Shown here in pieces: positions 1-41,550 of a stretch of DNA of 64,000 nucleotides (positions are counted from its first letter, which is position 1; every line of letters begins with the position of its first letter). Made by a program: the position numbers and the translations under genes. Under the pieces are notes generated by a model. The model searched no databases and was not told where the DNA came from. It saw only the letters and a list, made by a program, of their open reading frames with translations. This stretch comes from Meandrina meandrites (taxonomy: Eukaryota; Cnidaria; Anthozoa; Scleractinia; Meandrinidae), in NCBI GenBank assembly GCA_963693305.1, contig OY855914.1, positions 25,519,472-25,583,471 on the forward strand, given 5' to 3'.

Positions 1-470
1 ACCATTTGATTTTCGGTCGAGGAGAGATTGAATTATGCATGTCATTGTAAGCGATATTAGGTGTGGCTTGACCTTGCATTCCTATATTCGCTGGTCCCAC
101 ACACGTTTTCCAGTCTATCCTTGACCGAGGATTAAATGAGTAATGACTGTCAAGACGGGTACAAGTCTGCTGGTGCAGTGTGAATAATTTTATGTACATG
201 ATGTTCGAAGAGGATCTCCAAGAGATTTTACCAGAGCTGGACTCTTTTGCATCAACCAAGTTGAACTGTGTTCATACACATTGTTGTGGTGTGCAAAGCT
301 TTTCAGATGTATCTAGAATTCCAGGTGCTGTTATTCTGGGCAGTGTTTTGTATAACCTGCTGGCTTATAAAGTAGAAATCATACGTCAATAAAACAAGGG
401 GCATTTTCACCTTTTGGTAGAACAACCAACAGGAATGATTCCCCTAGCACCACCCCGTCTCCCTCCCCCG

Positions 471-502
<32 letters not shown>

Positions 503-920
503 ATTAGCAACTGCTATACTAGGGGACCAGTAGAAAGACCTGCCATACTATTGTAAGGCAAGCTTTGATGCCGTTACGCATTTGTTAATCTTTCAAGTGT
601 GAAGCTCTGTGTGACTTGTCCTAAACTTTTGCTTTGACCAAGCCACTTTGCACTAAACATTGCCCAGTCTATCTGCGTCTGGATACAGATTTGTGTAAAT
701 ATAATAAACAGAAATTCCTAAAAAAAAAGAGGTAAAAAGGAATGTATTTATCTTGGATGGTTTTGTTTCCTTTTTGCGGCTTCATACTTTTTGGCAGTGT
801 GTGGATATTATTTGTAAAGGTTTTACATGTAGTAAGTAGTACAAAGTAGAAATGGTATATACACTGTAGATTTTAAGTCTATTTAGAAATAAACCTCGGA
901 AACTTAACTGTCATTTGACT
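1..920 (+). other. Possible 3' UTR of an upstream plus-strand gene
   Basis: No convincing coding exon is seen. AT-rich sequence carries AATAAA at 388-393, 703-708 and 888-893, the middle one followed by an A-run. This looks like a long 3' UTR with alternative poly(A) sites, convergent with gene A. A poly-C tract occupies 468-491. A 70-codon frame at 180-392 overlaps a poly(A) signal and is not believed. Confidence 0.25.
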
Positions 921-992
921 CCATTGTTTTTTTATATGCTCTACAGTAGGCTGCTGGTAACTTGCTCGTGCCAAACCCAGACAACTAGCTTT

Positions 993-1004
993 GGTTGTTC
1001 AAAG

Positions 1005-1041
<37 letters not shown>

Positions 1042-1127
1042 GTGGATAGCGTAGTTTGTTTTGTCAACACTTATCTACTGGATAGTGATTTATCTGATCA
1101 ATAGCGTTACACACCCTTTGAACAACC
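993..1127. mobile_element. 135-bp hairpin MITE
   Basis: Terminal inverted repeats begin GGTTGTTCAAAGGGTG and end with its near complement. The arms continue through GGATAACGCTATCCA-type motifs around a short centre. No coding capacity. Target duplication is not clear. Confidence 0.7.
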
Positions 1128-2044
1128 GGGCCAATGCAAAACCAAAACACGAGAGCATGCTCGCAAGTTGAGAGTAACCAGTGCAAATTTCACGCGAAAT
1201 GCCATAAGCCTCACAAGCCTGGGAACCAGAGACAATTTTCCCGCGCTTTTGGCAAACTCGTTTCAAAGGGTCCTCGCCTTTGGAAGAGAGAACCCTAGAA
1301 ACGAGGCTGAACTTCTGATGCTCGCAGCAAGACACTACTTCTCTGGAACCTCTATTTTTATTCGATCGCTGTAAACACTACCTCTTGTTATTCAGGGCAA
1401 GGGGCACTGTTATGACCTGTTTTCAATTGTTTTAATTAAGAACCAGTGAAGTAACTCGTTCCGAGAGGCAGTGGGCGACCCCTCTGGTGCCTTGACCGCG
1501 GTTAAACATCCGGGGTTGTTTTTATCATTCACGGGATATGCAAAGAATTCACGTCTGAGGCTGTTTTTATCGTTCACAGTTCTTAAGTTCTTTCATATGT
1601 AAAGTAGCTGCTGACTGTAAATATATTTCCAGTTCCCTCAAATAATCGAGTTTTTGTTTTTACTTTTAAAACCCGGACCAAATTGCTTTGACAACGGCGC
1701 CGACAGTCCGCATTTCCCCGTTTTCAAACTTCAAAAAAAAATTAGCAAATCAGCACGATACTGCTAAACTACCGAACTTTGAACAGTGAAAATGACAACC
1801 TTGCGTTTGAAGTACTCTTGTTTTATACATTTGGCCGCGGTGGTGGTGGTGGGGGGGGGGGGGGGGGGGGGGAGGGGAGGTGCAGGGCCTATTGTCCTAA
1901 AGGGATTCTTTCATGCAGGAATCTCCCGTACAATGAGGTGTCTGTTAGGATTTGGTTACAATGGACACCAATTGCAACATGATTGTTTAATCATTTCAAA
2001 CACGAAACTACGCAACGGAGTCAATAAACCAACAACTAGCAAAC
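1128..2044. other. Non-coding stretch
   Basis: No gene is seen. It holds a poly-G run at about 1849-1872 and ordinary AT-rich sequence. Short open frames across 1168-1374 and 1779-2091 have no supporting splice sites or domain pattern. Confidence 0.4.
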
Positions 2045-2150
2045 TTTATTTTTATTTATTTGATATATCTATATATTTTTGCATACAATGAATATTTATT
2101 TCAAGTAGCGATGGCAAACCCTGTAAGCCGGTGAATTAAAGGGTTTTATT
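2045..2150 (-). terminator. Polyadenylation signals for gene A
   Basis: Minus-strand AATAAA occurs at 2150-2145 and as three overlapping copies at 2060-2045, about 125 and 215-230 nt after the stop codon. This gives a likely 3' UTR of about 150-250 nt. Which signal is used cannot be told from sequence. Confidence 0.5.
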
Positions 2151-2275
2151 TTATAGTTAGTTTATGGGGATAGGGGATTGCGCTTTAGAGAAAGAGCAAA
2201 CAAGGGAGTAAAAAAGACCCCATCCGGTCCTCCACCTCACTAGAAGTGTCCCCTGTTTTGGCAACTGCAGCTGAT

Positions 2276-32240
<29,965 letters not shown>

Positions 32241-32994
32241 AACAACTGATCAAACCCGTGGTCACGGACAGCAGCAGATAATCTAGAAGGGAAAAAAACG
32301 GTAACATAAATTCCACCGCTTTTTTTTTATAAAATATCAAAGTATAGTGCAGCTTGTATTGAATTTATTCCAAGTCCCCCAAACAAGAACTAGCCCGATT
32401 AATCTAAGGTAGAAGGCCACGTGGACCATATAATGTCGTTTGGTCGTGTTTTGATAAACCATCTGATGTAACTTAATTCCGGTCCTTCTTTGCTGTATTC
32501 CACTTCACCAATCCTTAATTTACTCCGAATTCACGGGAAATTGAATGTAAGAATAAGCCAGTAAGTCAATCAAGAATGTTAAACCGCAATTGGCCATAAG
32601 TTGCAATGTGACTGTTACTTATACCGAGTAATTATATTAATCAACTATATATTTTTCATTTTTAACTTCACGAGTATTCATAAGCAATAGACACTGTTTA
32701 CTCTTCTTCTATTCTTAGGTTTATTGCCCGCAAGACCTCATTTTAGAGTTCAATTTTTTTGTATTTTGTACTTAGTGGCTTCGGGGCAGATTGCCATGAA
32801 CGCAAAAGAAAAAAAATGGCCTATGTTGCAGACTTAACTTTGCAAATTGACTCGGGTGACATTTATATCAAGAGAATACTAATGTGGTGTTAAGGCATTT
32901 TCTTCCTTACAAATTTAATTGTGTTAGGAACTTCTTAGCAACTCTCTGAGGCAGTCTCGTAAGTCTTTGCGGGTATATACAAGATTCATAATCT

Positions 32995-33658
32995 TTAAGG
33001 ACGTTCGCGCGAAAATTTTCTAGTCGATAGATTTTTCTAAAATTTTTACTGAGGACGGATAATGAGTTACTTGTGTCAGAAATACAAAAAAAGTGGGGCT
33101 CACCGACTTCGTTTCAGAGATAAAGTCTGTAGAAAACTACCCAGATTTTGAAAAATTGGCGCACGTAATTTCGCACGGCTTTCAAGGTTTGTAGTTTAAA
33201 TTATCGATGATGAGAAAACGGAGGCAAACGATCTTGGTGATATTTTGAAGAAGTGCGTCTGTTACGTAAATAATTTTAAGTGTTGCCATCTTTTATGCAA
33301 AACTTAGCCCTGGAAGAGGCATTTGAACCCGTCGTACGGCAAAACGAAAAGATCAAAAAGCGGAATTCGAACGTGCGTGGGGCAAAAAAAACCAACCTTT
33401 TAATCGATAGATTTTTTTCATTTTCTCACAAAACGTAGATAATCGTTAACAAAAGTGATCTGTTAAGAAAAAAGTAGGGGTCACCGACCATTTAAGCGAG
33501 CAAGCTGCAAGCGAAGTTATCGCAACGGCTACTCACCCTATATGTGGTTGGAAAGTTTCCTCAGCGCGCTCGCTCGATGCATGACGTGGAGTAGCGTTGC
33601 GACAGGAATTACGTGCGCAGTAAGGATGCGCATAAACAATTAGCGCGAACGTCCTTAA
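32995..33658. mobile_element. MITE with TTAAGGACGTTCGCGC termini, 664 bp
   Basis: GGACGTTCGCGC at one end and GCGCGAACGTCC at the other, each flanked by TTAA. Non-coding interior. The TTAA flank suggests a piggyBac-type target, although TA is also possible. Confidence 0.75.
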
Positions 33659-35039
33659 CTACGGGTTACACTTCAGTAAATTGATTGACCTTGTGAGTCT
33701 ACAAAGGACAGATGTCATTTTTACCAGTTAAAAGGGCAATTCAAACAATTTACTTATCTTGTTTGCATGCATATCTTTTGATCAAGCAATAGACCACACG
33801 TTCTAGGGGTTTACCGGCGCAGTTAACTCCAGCGGGATGGTGGGAGAACACGAGAAAGTTTGTAAATCACGAGCCGCCAGACGGGTGATTTACAAGCTTT
33901 TTGAGTTTCTGTTTTTTTTTCGCTAAGCTTTGTTTTACAAGCTTTTTGAATTTCTGTTTTTTTTTTTCTCGCTAAGCTTTGCTTTACAAGCTTTTTGAGC
34001 TTCTGTGTTTTTTTTTTTCCTCTATAGCTTTTTTTCCTCCAACTGCGGTGGGCGGCAAAATTTACCACCCTCAGTAAATATTATGAGAATCGTATCCTCT
34101 GTTTTAATCATCAGATAGACCAAAATAAGATAACGTTAATTATTCGTCGTTACGCGTTGTCGAGCGTAGTACTGCCCATGTCGGGGAGCGGGAGTTTTCC
34201 GGTACAATAGAACATAGGTTTTTGACCTTTTTAACCAATCAGAGAGCGCGAAATATCTGAGCTAGCTCATTATAGTAAATAGTAGACACAGCAGGCTTAC
34301 ACATAGCCTTTTGTTGCGACTCTCCCAAACCTGCTTTAACAAATAAAGATATGTATTTATGTATAGTATGTTTGTAAACTACCTAGTACCATTGATTTTA
34401 TAAACGTAACTTATTTGGCAATTTAAAGAAGTATAAATTAAAAGGCCCAAACCTCTCTCGCTATCAATATCCTAGAGTATCGTTTAGATTAAGGACTTTA
34501 GTTCAGAACTCGCTAGCAACTTTTAGGGTTTTATAACGGTTTGGGGTACAAGATTTCATGTCTTAACTGCGATGGTACACTCAGACTGATTAACATTTTG
34601 AGTTCACGGTTGCCAGCTGTCGCCTATACCAGTCTAAAAAACACTTCAAACAAGAAACTACTGATCTGACAAAAGCGTTAGAATATATACTCAAACCTCT
34701 TATGCTGTGGATCTTCTAGATGGCGCTTCCACAAAAGATGTTACATTTATCAGGTTAAATAAACACTTCTTTGTTTATGAACACATGTGTAAATAAAATT
34801 TACTGCCCTGTACTGCCCTCTATACGGGTCGTTCGTTATTAATTAATTACTCTCAAACAGTGTCTGGGGGACAAAAGGCACAATGACAAATGAATTATAT
34901 TTTGTTCCGGTCAGTGTAAAAAGAAGCTGCTAAATACAATTATCGTATTTGACGTTTTATTGTGTAGTATCATATTGATAATAAAAAAAACATATTTGCA
35001 TTTACTTTGCTTGTTTTACTCGGGTAGCATCGCTGTTTG
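33659..35039. other. Intergenic stretch
   Basis: No gene is seen. It contains a roughly 50-bp tandem repeat at about 33885-34030 (TTTACAAGCTTTTTGAGTTT followed by a T-run and CGCTAAGCTTTG), and otherwise AT-rich sequence. Confidence 0.5.
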
Positions 35040-35046
35040 TTATTCA

Positions 35047-35535
35047 AAACCGCTTCGTGGAGAACAAATATAACGCGCGAAGCGAGTACAAATATCTCAC
35101 GATATTTGTACTCCATTGGGGCCGGTCTAACAAGTTCCATATTTTCTTGACCGTGCGAATGATGGAAAAGCGGGATAAAGTCAGCATTCTGGGAAAAGAA
35201 AACGTGCGGATAACAAATCTCTTACTATCGATCTTATCAGACATTTGAATGCGTTGTATACATGTATCGGGGAGCCCGTAGGGCGAGTCAAAATACAAAT
35301 TACGAGTAAAAATGTACACCGATAGTGCACACCAAAATGTTTAATAAGTGATTTATTATCCAACGTATTCTTTTCTCAAAATGCTGACTTTCCACCGTTT
35401 TTGAATCATTTCCGCGGTGGAGAGGAATACGATACCTGTTAAACAGGTCTTGTGGAGTACAAGTATCGTGAGATAACGTTTCACGTGAGATATCTTTTCA
35501 CGCGTTATTTGTACTCCACGAAGCGGAGTTCGATA
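35047..35535. mobile_element. Foldback element with CCGCTTCGTGGAG termini
   Basis: Left CCGCTTCGTGGAGAACAAAT and right complement ATTTGTACTCCACGAAGCGG. Extra GAGATATC/ATCTCACGATA arms lie inside. No coding. Confidence 0.65.
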
Positions 35536-37473
35536 AACACACCTTATTTAATGGTTCGACGTATAATACGCCCTGATAATTTGTGAATTGCGTAGTAGTT
35601 GGCATGTAAGGCTAGAAATACGAGCAATGAGGAAAATGTCCACGCGTGTTATATGTTAAACCATCGAATAAGGGATTTATTATTCCACCGTTATTTGTCA
35701 GGGTTTGGACGTTTTGGTCGTTTAGTCTTGCCATTTTGTTGCTCAGCCGCAATGTTCTACAGTGTAATAACGTGTTTAATATTATGGGTGACTACAAAAT
35801 TGCCATAGCAACGTTTCTCATATTTCAGTGCCAAGATGGCGTCCAGGTTTCAAGATGTTTCTAAAGCTTAAACTGTGTACCATACATATTTTGCACGGCG
35901 ATCTTGTGACCTTATATGGTAAAATGGCGCAATGATGGAATAATAAAAAAAGAACAAGACTCGGCTCAGTAAGCCAATCAGAGTGTTGTAAGAAAACTCA
36001 CGAAGCTTGTAAGTGTTGTAGTTTAAAAGAGGTTTAGTTTAAAAAATTCTTTAAACCAGTTTGATTTTCAGTTTTGCTTGTCTCGCATTCATTATCATAA
36101 TCTGAACAAAGGGAACTTGAAAATCAAACGGGTTTGAATATCTTTGAACCAAAGATGATATTGTATTGCATTTTAGTTGCATTTTTAAACATCTTTCTGT
36201 TTAACTGTTTTAGTTAAGTTATTTTCAATACACCTATATTGTCCCTCAAAAGCCCCACCAGGGGAATGTCATTTAAGTACTATTTATTTGTTTAGAACAA
36301 GAGGTTCTTCCATTTCCGATCGCTTGGACCTAATCTAAAACGACCAGAAGATTGTACGTACATGCTAATCCCATCTTAAGTAAATACTCACTTTGGATTA
36401 AAAGAATGTTAGTTTTATTTCGCGAGGAGTCTGGTAATGTAAACAATCAGGTACAGAGATTCCGCTCGCTCAGGTAAAAGTGTGGAAAAGGTAACACATC
36501 GATCAAAAGGTTTGCCGGAAAATTTCCGTTAGGAAGAATCGTTCCATTTGTTTAATTTTCAACTGACAAAACCGTTTTTTTTCATACAATTAGTAATGAT
36601 TCTTTTGGTTGAAGTTCTACATTCCAGATTTGTCAGCTAAGTTCACAGCATACTTTTGCGTTTCAGCATATGCCTTTTTTTAAATTTTGGAGTAGTCCAC
36701 TACCTCTTGTGAACCTCTAATTTCAGAGGCATTCTAAAACAATATTGCTCATTGTCTTCAGGGATAGGGGCATTGGTTGTGCCCTTTGTCCTATTGTTCT
36801 TATGGCCAATCATGTGAGATGTTCAATGAGGTGCTGGTCGACTCAAATTTTGCCCGAGAAGAAAGTTGGTTGAGCAAACCGAACCACTCTCTGGCAATAT
36901 GAATTTCAATTATATTTTGTTTATGTTATGTATCACTTTTCTTAAAAGTACGTCATTGACAACTCACTTTTATACATCAATCCCATATATGCACTAGGTG
37001 AACAGTGTCACTGCAATAGGGAATGTTCTGCTTTGACTGGACGCAAGCTTTAGACATCGCGCACTAACCCAGTTATACCAAACTGGCGCTACCACCTTCG
37101 TTAAATATGTAAAAACGGAGAAAAATAAAAGCAATATCCTCTAAAATAATGTTAAATTTCAAGTTCTATTCAATTGATTGTTCAGTGGATTTAATTTTTT
37201 GTCTTGAAAAGTCGGCAGGAAACTTGCTAGCTTATCCCGATATTGTCCGGAAATTACACGCTCGAGCGTTGGTTTAAAGCCAGCAGCTACTAAAGGAAAA
37301 CTTCACAAACATTAGTTTGTCCCTGGGTAAATATTTGCTAAACTTGAATGCTGTTTCCTGTCACAAATTAGGCGACAACAAATGTCAACTGAGGGAAAAA
37401 TAAACAACCGGATTGTTGAGTTCAACAAAAAAAGATATAAAATAAAAGTTAAATATTTTGCTGTTAGACTTAC
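35536..37473. other. Intergenic stretch
   Basis: I see no exon pattern, RNA gene or clear repeat boundary. Several short open frames (35599-35864) overlap each other and carry no domain. The sequence is AT-rich and probably decayed repeats. Confidence 0.4.
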
Positions 37474-37560
37474 CTTTTACAGGGGAGAAGTCTTAAGGCT
37501 GCGAACGAATACTTTTGTCTCCTTCTGTGAAATTTGATTGTATTCAGTGAAGTTTGAAGA
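37474..37560 (-). other. Candidate non-coding first exon (5' UTR) of gene A
   Basis: A strong donor (AAAAG/GTAAGTC) occurs on the minus strand just below 37474, about 5.2 kb upstream of the acceptor at 32282. No reading frame is needed here. The upstream boundary is arbitrary and the link to gene A is inferred only from the donor and the need for a 5' exon. Other donors in this repeat-rich interval could serve. Confidence 0.2.
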
Positions 37561-38141
37561 GCTTTTAACAACTTTGAAGTGCTCGCGTTAAATTATTGAC
37601 AAAAGTATCGTCTGACAGGTTTTGGATTTTCTTTTCTTCTGCTGGAATGTTTGTTGAATATAAACGCATGGAAACGCAATCGATGTATAAACATCAATAT
37701 GAAATTCATAAATATAATACAAATTACGAAAACAATCTCTGAGTAAAGCTTCGAGAAAAAAAAAGAAAAGAACTATTCGTTTTAAAATACAGGGCAAAAT
37801 TGGCAAGTAAGGAGAATATTAGTTAAGATCAACATCCGCGCAAAATTCCTGGTTCCCTCGGGTTGCCTTCTTTCCTATGTGCAGAAAACCTGCCGGGCAT
37901 ATTATCGAGTATACACCTGGCCACATTCATTATTTAAAGGGCAATTGGTCTTCAAAACCATGATCGCATTTAAAACACAGCTTATTACTAGGATTCGTGT
38001 GGATTCCATAAAAACGGCAGATCGTCCGATCGTCTTAAAACATTTCCATCTGAAACGATTTTAAGAGGCATAAAGAACATCGAGTTGTGGGATATTCTTC
38101 TGTGTTTGGATTACATTAGAGAAGTTTCCATTTAAAAAATA

Positions 38142-38318
38142 CTAGCGATCAATTTTCAATCGTTGCGATGAAATTCCTCGTTCCGTTTTTGAATCTCCCA
38201 GAGCCGTTACGTTTCCCGACCGCTGGTCAAACGCAGGCTTTAGGAACGAGATTGCTGCTCTGGTAGCGCGCGCAAGTAAAATTGCCGAAATCACAAACCA
38301 CGACAATAAATAAACCAT
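38142..38318 (-). CDS. Possible small secreted peptide frame or orphan first exon
   Basis: From ATG at 38318-38316 a 58-codon frame begins with a good signal-peptide pattern (YLLSWFVISAILLARATRA). It continues hydrophilic to a stop, with a sequon (NVT). It is upstream of gene A on the same strand, so it could be an alternative first exon, a small gene, or chance. No conservation evidence is available. Confidence 0.2.
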   Translation of the reverse strand: MVYLLSWFVISAILLARATRAAISFLKPAFDQRSGNVTALGDSKTERGISSQRLKIDR

Positions 38319-38359
38319 TTTCACTATTTCTTTGTTGAATAGATTGGTGTTTGGGTTAT

Positions 38360-38860
38360 ACTAAAACAATTAGTCAGCTCGCTCGTTGACTATTCGGTTT
38401 TAGTAGAATTCTACCAGTACACTAATGCAAATGCTGCAATGTGATTGGCTGAGCTATTGCACACTATCAGCCATTAGTGTGCAGTTGCCGTTTTTCCGAA
38501 GTTTTGGAAGGAAGTTTAAAAGTAAATGGATAATAAAATTCCCGAGAAGACTAAAAGAAGGACATTAGCGGTTTCTTGACTTTAAAAGCTTGAAATTATT
38601 GAAAAACGGGTGCACGCGCGTAAACAACTGCAAATTTACCAAGGACAATTCAATGCGTGCGATTTTGTTAAAACGTTAAGTTCGATAATGCGTAGGAAAA
38701 TAATTAGAAACCATTATTTGCGTTTATTTCAGTCAGAATTCTACTAAAACAATTAGATTATTCACTCTCAATTTCTATGAGGTGATAGTTGATTCGGCCT
38801 GCGGCCTCATCAACTATCACCTCATAGAAATCTCGAGCTCATAATCTAATTGTTAAATAG
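38360..38860. mobile_element. Hairpin element family, copy A
   Basis: It contains ACTAAAACAATTAG and ends CTAATTGTTAAATAG. It has an internal perfect hairpin at 38771-38792/38809-38830 (TTTCTATGAGGTGATAGTTG) and the segment CACTAATGCAAATGCTGC. It is related in layout to copies at 41240-41550 and 53594-53893, with a different stem. Confidence 0.5.
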
Positions 38861-39250
38861 AAAATGTGGGCTAGTAGTCTAATTGTTAAACTCAACAAAA
38901 TTACAAGATATCTGATTGGATGAGAGCAACAAAGTTAATCCCAAATTGTACTCCGTAGAACTACCTATTACTCTACTTTTCAACGTTGACTCGGCCGAAG
39001 TCTTCCGAAGATTTCCGAAGTGATGTATTCGTGATGTTTTGAATGTTACAAATTGCACTCGTGCAATTTTGAGATCTTTCAAAACATCCCTCAAAGCTAT
39101 TATTCCTCAAAAAACGCAAAAATAGCAAACCCATAAAATCCAAGGTAGGATTTCTTAATTGAAATCCACTTTGGAGAAAGATTTTGGTAAATCAAAAGTT
39201 GTTTTTGGATTTTGCGTTTCATTGGGAAATTAAAAATCCGGATTTCAATT

Positions 39251-39508
39251 AAAGCCTGGCAAAACGAGGAAACATGTTTCCAGAAACATGCTTTCATAAT
39301 TGTTTCCTCGTTTTGCCATGCTTCCATGCCGCACGGAAATTAAACACGAAATATTTCTGCCGTGTAGCAAAAGCAAATTTTGCTTTTTGGAAACAAAATT
39401 GGCGCTGGAAACAATGCTTCCCGTGTGGCAAAACTGGGAAACATCGGGGAAACATGCGTGCCCTACGGGTGTTTCTGAAAACACATTTCTTCGTTTTGCT
39501 AGGCCTTT
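39251..39508. mobile_element. MITE with GGCAAAACGAGGAAACATG-type termini
   Basis: Left AAAGCCTGGCAAAACGAGGA and right complement TTCGTTTTGCTAGGCCTTT. Repeated GGAAACA and GGCAAAAC words lie inside. About 258 bp. Confidence 0.65.
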
Positions 39509-40274
39509 AGAAAACATTTTCAAAATTAGTATATAGTACTCATGCTAGTATGTTATGTTGTAAGAAACAACCCTTAATTTAGAATTGTTATATTAAACGG
39601 TATCACATAACTTGAGGAACTGACTTCTTTTTCCAGCACGTTCGTGCATCATTGCGCCTTTGTTATTGATAAGAAACCAATGCGTCATGAAGGTGTTATA
39701 ATTAGGCCTCTCTCTTTATGTCATATAATTGTTTAGTATTGTAAACAATATCCTTTGCCAGAAGTTCATAAGGTAGATTCTAGCTTATGAACTTCTGCCT
39801 ATATGCTCGTCTTTAATTATTAATGTCGAGTTACAGCAATGTTAGTGAAAATAAAGCTTATGCGAAGTTTAACTCTCCCGTTTCTTTGTTTTTCTAAATT
39901 GAAGTCTAATCAATGCTAGTTAGAACATTAGTATGGAGTATAAGAATTTTAGGATGTTGCTGAAATATTTAAATGTTCTGCACTTTTCTTGTTTGATCAT
40001 TGACATGCTTATTAGCTATGTTAATTAGTGATAATGAAGCCTTTCGCTGTTTATTTTACAATACTTGAGCTAGAGCTAAATTAAAGGCCCAGGGGGTTTA
40101 CCCGAGATCTCAAGTGACCGGGAAGGATTGAATGGGGCCGAAAATCAGGACCCAAAAATCCATGGACCACAAATTAACCCTCAAAAATCCCCTGCTGGCA
40201 TAAATTTCTGGCCCTCAGAATATTACGCAAAGACATACCTTAGATATAGAATGTTTGTGTTTGTTTTGTTCATT

Positions 40275-40512
40275 ATGAAGGTGATATGTGATCTTCGCAG
40301 TGAATTTCCAATATAAGCAATTGGAATTAAGAAGCCTGAAAAAAATCAGGGCTTCAAAAATCTTCAGCTTCATAGCTCAGTTGGTAGAGCATCGCACCGG
40401 TATCGCGGAGGTCACGGGTTCGAATCCGGTTGAAGCCCTGATTTTTTTTCAGGCTTCTTAATTCCAATTGCTTATATTGGAAATTCACTGCGAAGATCAC
40501 ATATCACCTTCA
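40275..40512. repeat. Large inverted repeat around tRNA-like copy 1
   Basis: 40275-40354 is the reverse complement of about 40431-40512 (GAAGGTGATATGTGATCTTC against GAAGATCACATATCACCTT). Copy 1 therefore sits in the loop of an 80-bp-arm hairpin, as if one repeat unit had been inverted. Confidence 0.85.
40366..40438 (+). tRNA. tRNA-Thr(GGT)-like copy 1, degenerate
   Basis: The cloverleaf layout is kept with an A-box TAGCTCAGTTGG. The first acceptor pair is lost (A against C) and the T-stem is mutated (CCGGT for CCCGT). Anticodon loop CCGGTAT gives GGT. Likely a pseudogene. Confidence 0.5.
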
Positions 40513-40614
40513 TATATATCCGCAGTTCACATATGGATCATTTCATATACATTACATCATTTCACTCCTTTCACGGAAAATATGAACTCACAATTGACCT
40601 CGCTCCCAATATGT

Positions 40615-40653
40615 GGCTTCATAGCTCAGTTGGTAGAGCATCGCACCGGTATC

Positions 40654-40687
<34 letters not shown>
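40615..40687 (+). tRNA. tRNA-Thr(GGT)-like copy 2
   Basis: A 73-nt cloverleaf: acceptor GGCTTCA/TGAAGCC, D-arm GCTC/GAGC, T-arm ACGGG TTCGAAT CCCGT, both internal Pol III boxes intact and a T-run just downstream. The anticodon loop CCGGTAT gives GGT (Thr, codon ACC). Position 33 is C, where U is nearly universal, and pair 31-39 is A-C. Decoding function is doubtful though transcription is plausible. Confidence 0.6.
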
Positions 40688-40862
40688 TGATTTTTTTCAG
40701 GCTTCTTAATTCCAATTGCTTATATTGGAAATTCACTGCGAAGATCACATATCACCTTCATATATATCCGCAGTTCACATATGGATCATTTCATATACAT
40801 TACATCATTTCACTCCTTTCACGGAAAATATGAACTCACAATTGACCTCGCTCCCAATATGT

Positions 40863-40903
40863 GGCTTCATAGCTCAGTTGGTAGAGCATCGCACCGGTAT
40901 CGT

Positions 40904-40935
<32 letters not shown>
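40863..40935 (+). tRNA. tRNA-Thr(GGT)-like copy 3
   Basis: Identical to copy 2 except one C-to-T change in the 3' anticodon stem (CGTGG), which leaves a G-U pair. It is 248 bp from copy 2 in a tandem unit. Same C33 and A31-C39 oddities. Confidence 0.6.
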
Positions 40936-41239
40936 TGATTTTTTTCAGGCTTCTTAATTCCAATTGCTTATATTGGAAATTCACTGCGAAGATCACATAT
41001 CACCTTCATATATATCCGCAGTTCACATATGGATCATTTCATATACATTACATCATTTGTTCATTATATCGTCTGAATTTATCATTCCCTTATTTGGTAG
41101 TCATTTTAATAACACTAGAGACACCCAAGAACACTTGTAAATTTTCCTACCCAGGAAAATACCAGAATCGAAAATTTCAAGCCTCCCAAAAATCCTTTGA
41201 CCATCCTCGTCATTTGAAATCCCGAGTAACCCCCTGGGG

Positions 41240-41317
41240 CTATTTAACAATTAGACCCGTAGCCCGAAAAGGCTACGGGTCAATAGCCCATGAGGCGAAG
41301 CCGAATGGGCTATTGAC

Positions 41318-41351
<34 letters not shown>

Positions 41352-41495
41352 TAGTATCACCCAACTAGTCGGACAGAAAAAGCAATAATAAAGCTAGCAA
41401 ATGCAAGTTGAAGAAAGATTTATTTAGGAATAAAACGAAAGAAAGCGTCGTGAATTTCGCTACTCGAGGACTATTACTAATAGTCCTCTAGTAGC

Positions 41496-41533
<38 letters not shown>

Positions 41534-41550
41534 GTTGGGTGATACTAATA
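41240..41550. mobile_element. Hairpin element family, copy B
   Basis: Starts CTATTTAACAATTAGACCC and ends TTGGGTGATACTAA. The first 110 bp are nested hairpins (GTAGCCCGAAAAGGCTAC; AATAGCCCATGAGG against CCGAATGGGCTATT). It is nearly identical, in inverted orientation, to 53594-53893. It directly abuts the tRNA-bearing element. Confidence 0.75.

Larger units (their letters stand above)
40089..41237. mobile_element. TIR-bounded element carrying three tRNA-like genes
   Basis: Ends CCAGGGGGTTTACCCGAGAT and complement ATCCCGAGTAACCCCCTGG with imperfectly matching inner arms (AAGGATTGAATGGGG near AAATCCTTTGACCATCC). GGC flanks both sides and could be a 3-bp target duplication. Inside are three tRNA-Thr(GGT)-like copies in 248-bp tandem units. 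No protein is coded. Confidence 0.6.

Noticed and set aside
180..392. 70-codon plus frame as the last exon of an upstream gene
   Set aside because: It ends inside an AATAAA signal, and the region reads better as 3' UTR. No acceptor fits the frame.
33823..34068. Lys-rich 81-codon minus frame
   Set aside because: It is a translation of a roughly 50-bp tandem repeat with long T-runs; no start context or splice sites.
40366..40935. Functional tRNA-Thr gene cluster
   Set aside because: C33, the A31-C39 mismatch and the setting inside a TIR-bounded repeat argue against normal decoding genes; kept only as tRNA-like.
40468..41330. Plus-strand frames of 121 and 204 codons with repeated sequence
   Set aside because: They are read through the 248-bp tRNA-like tandem units, so the protein-level repeat simply reflects the DNA repeat.
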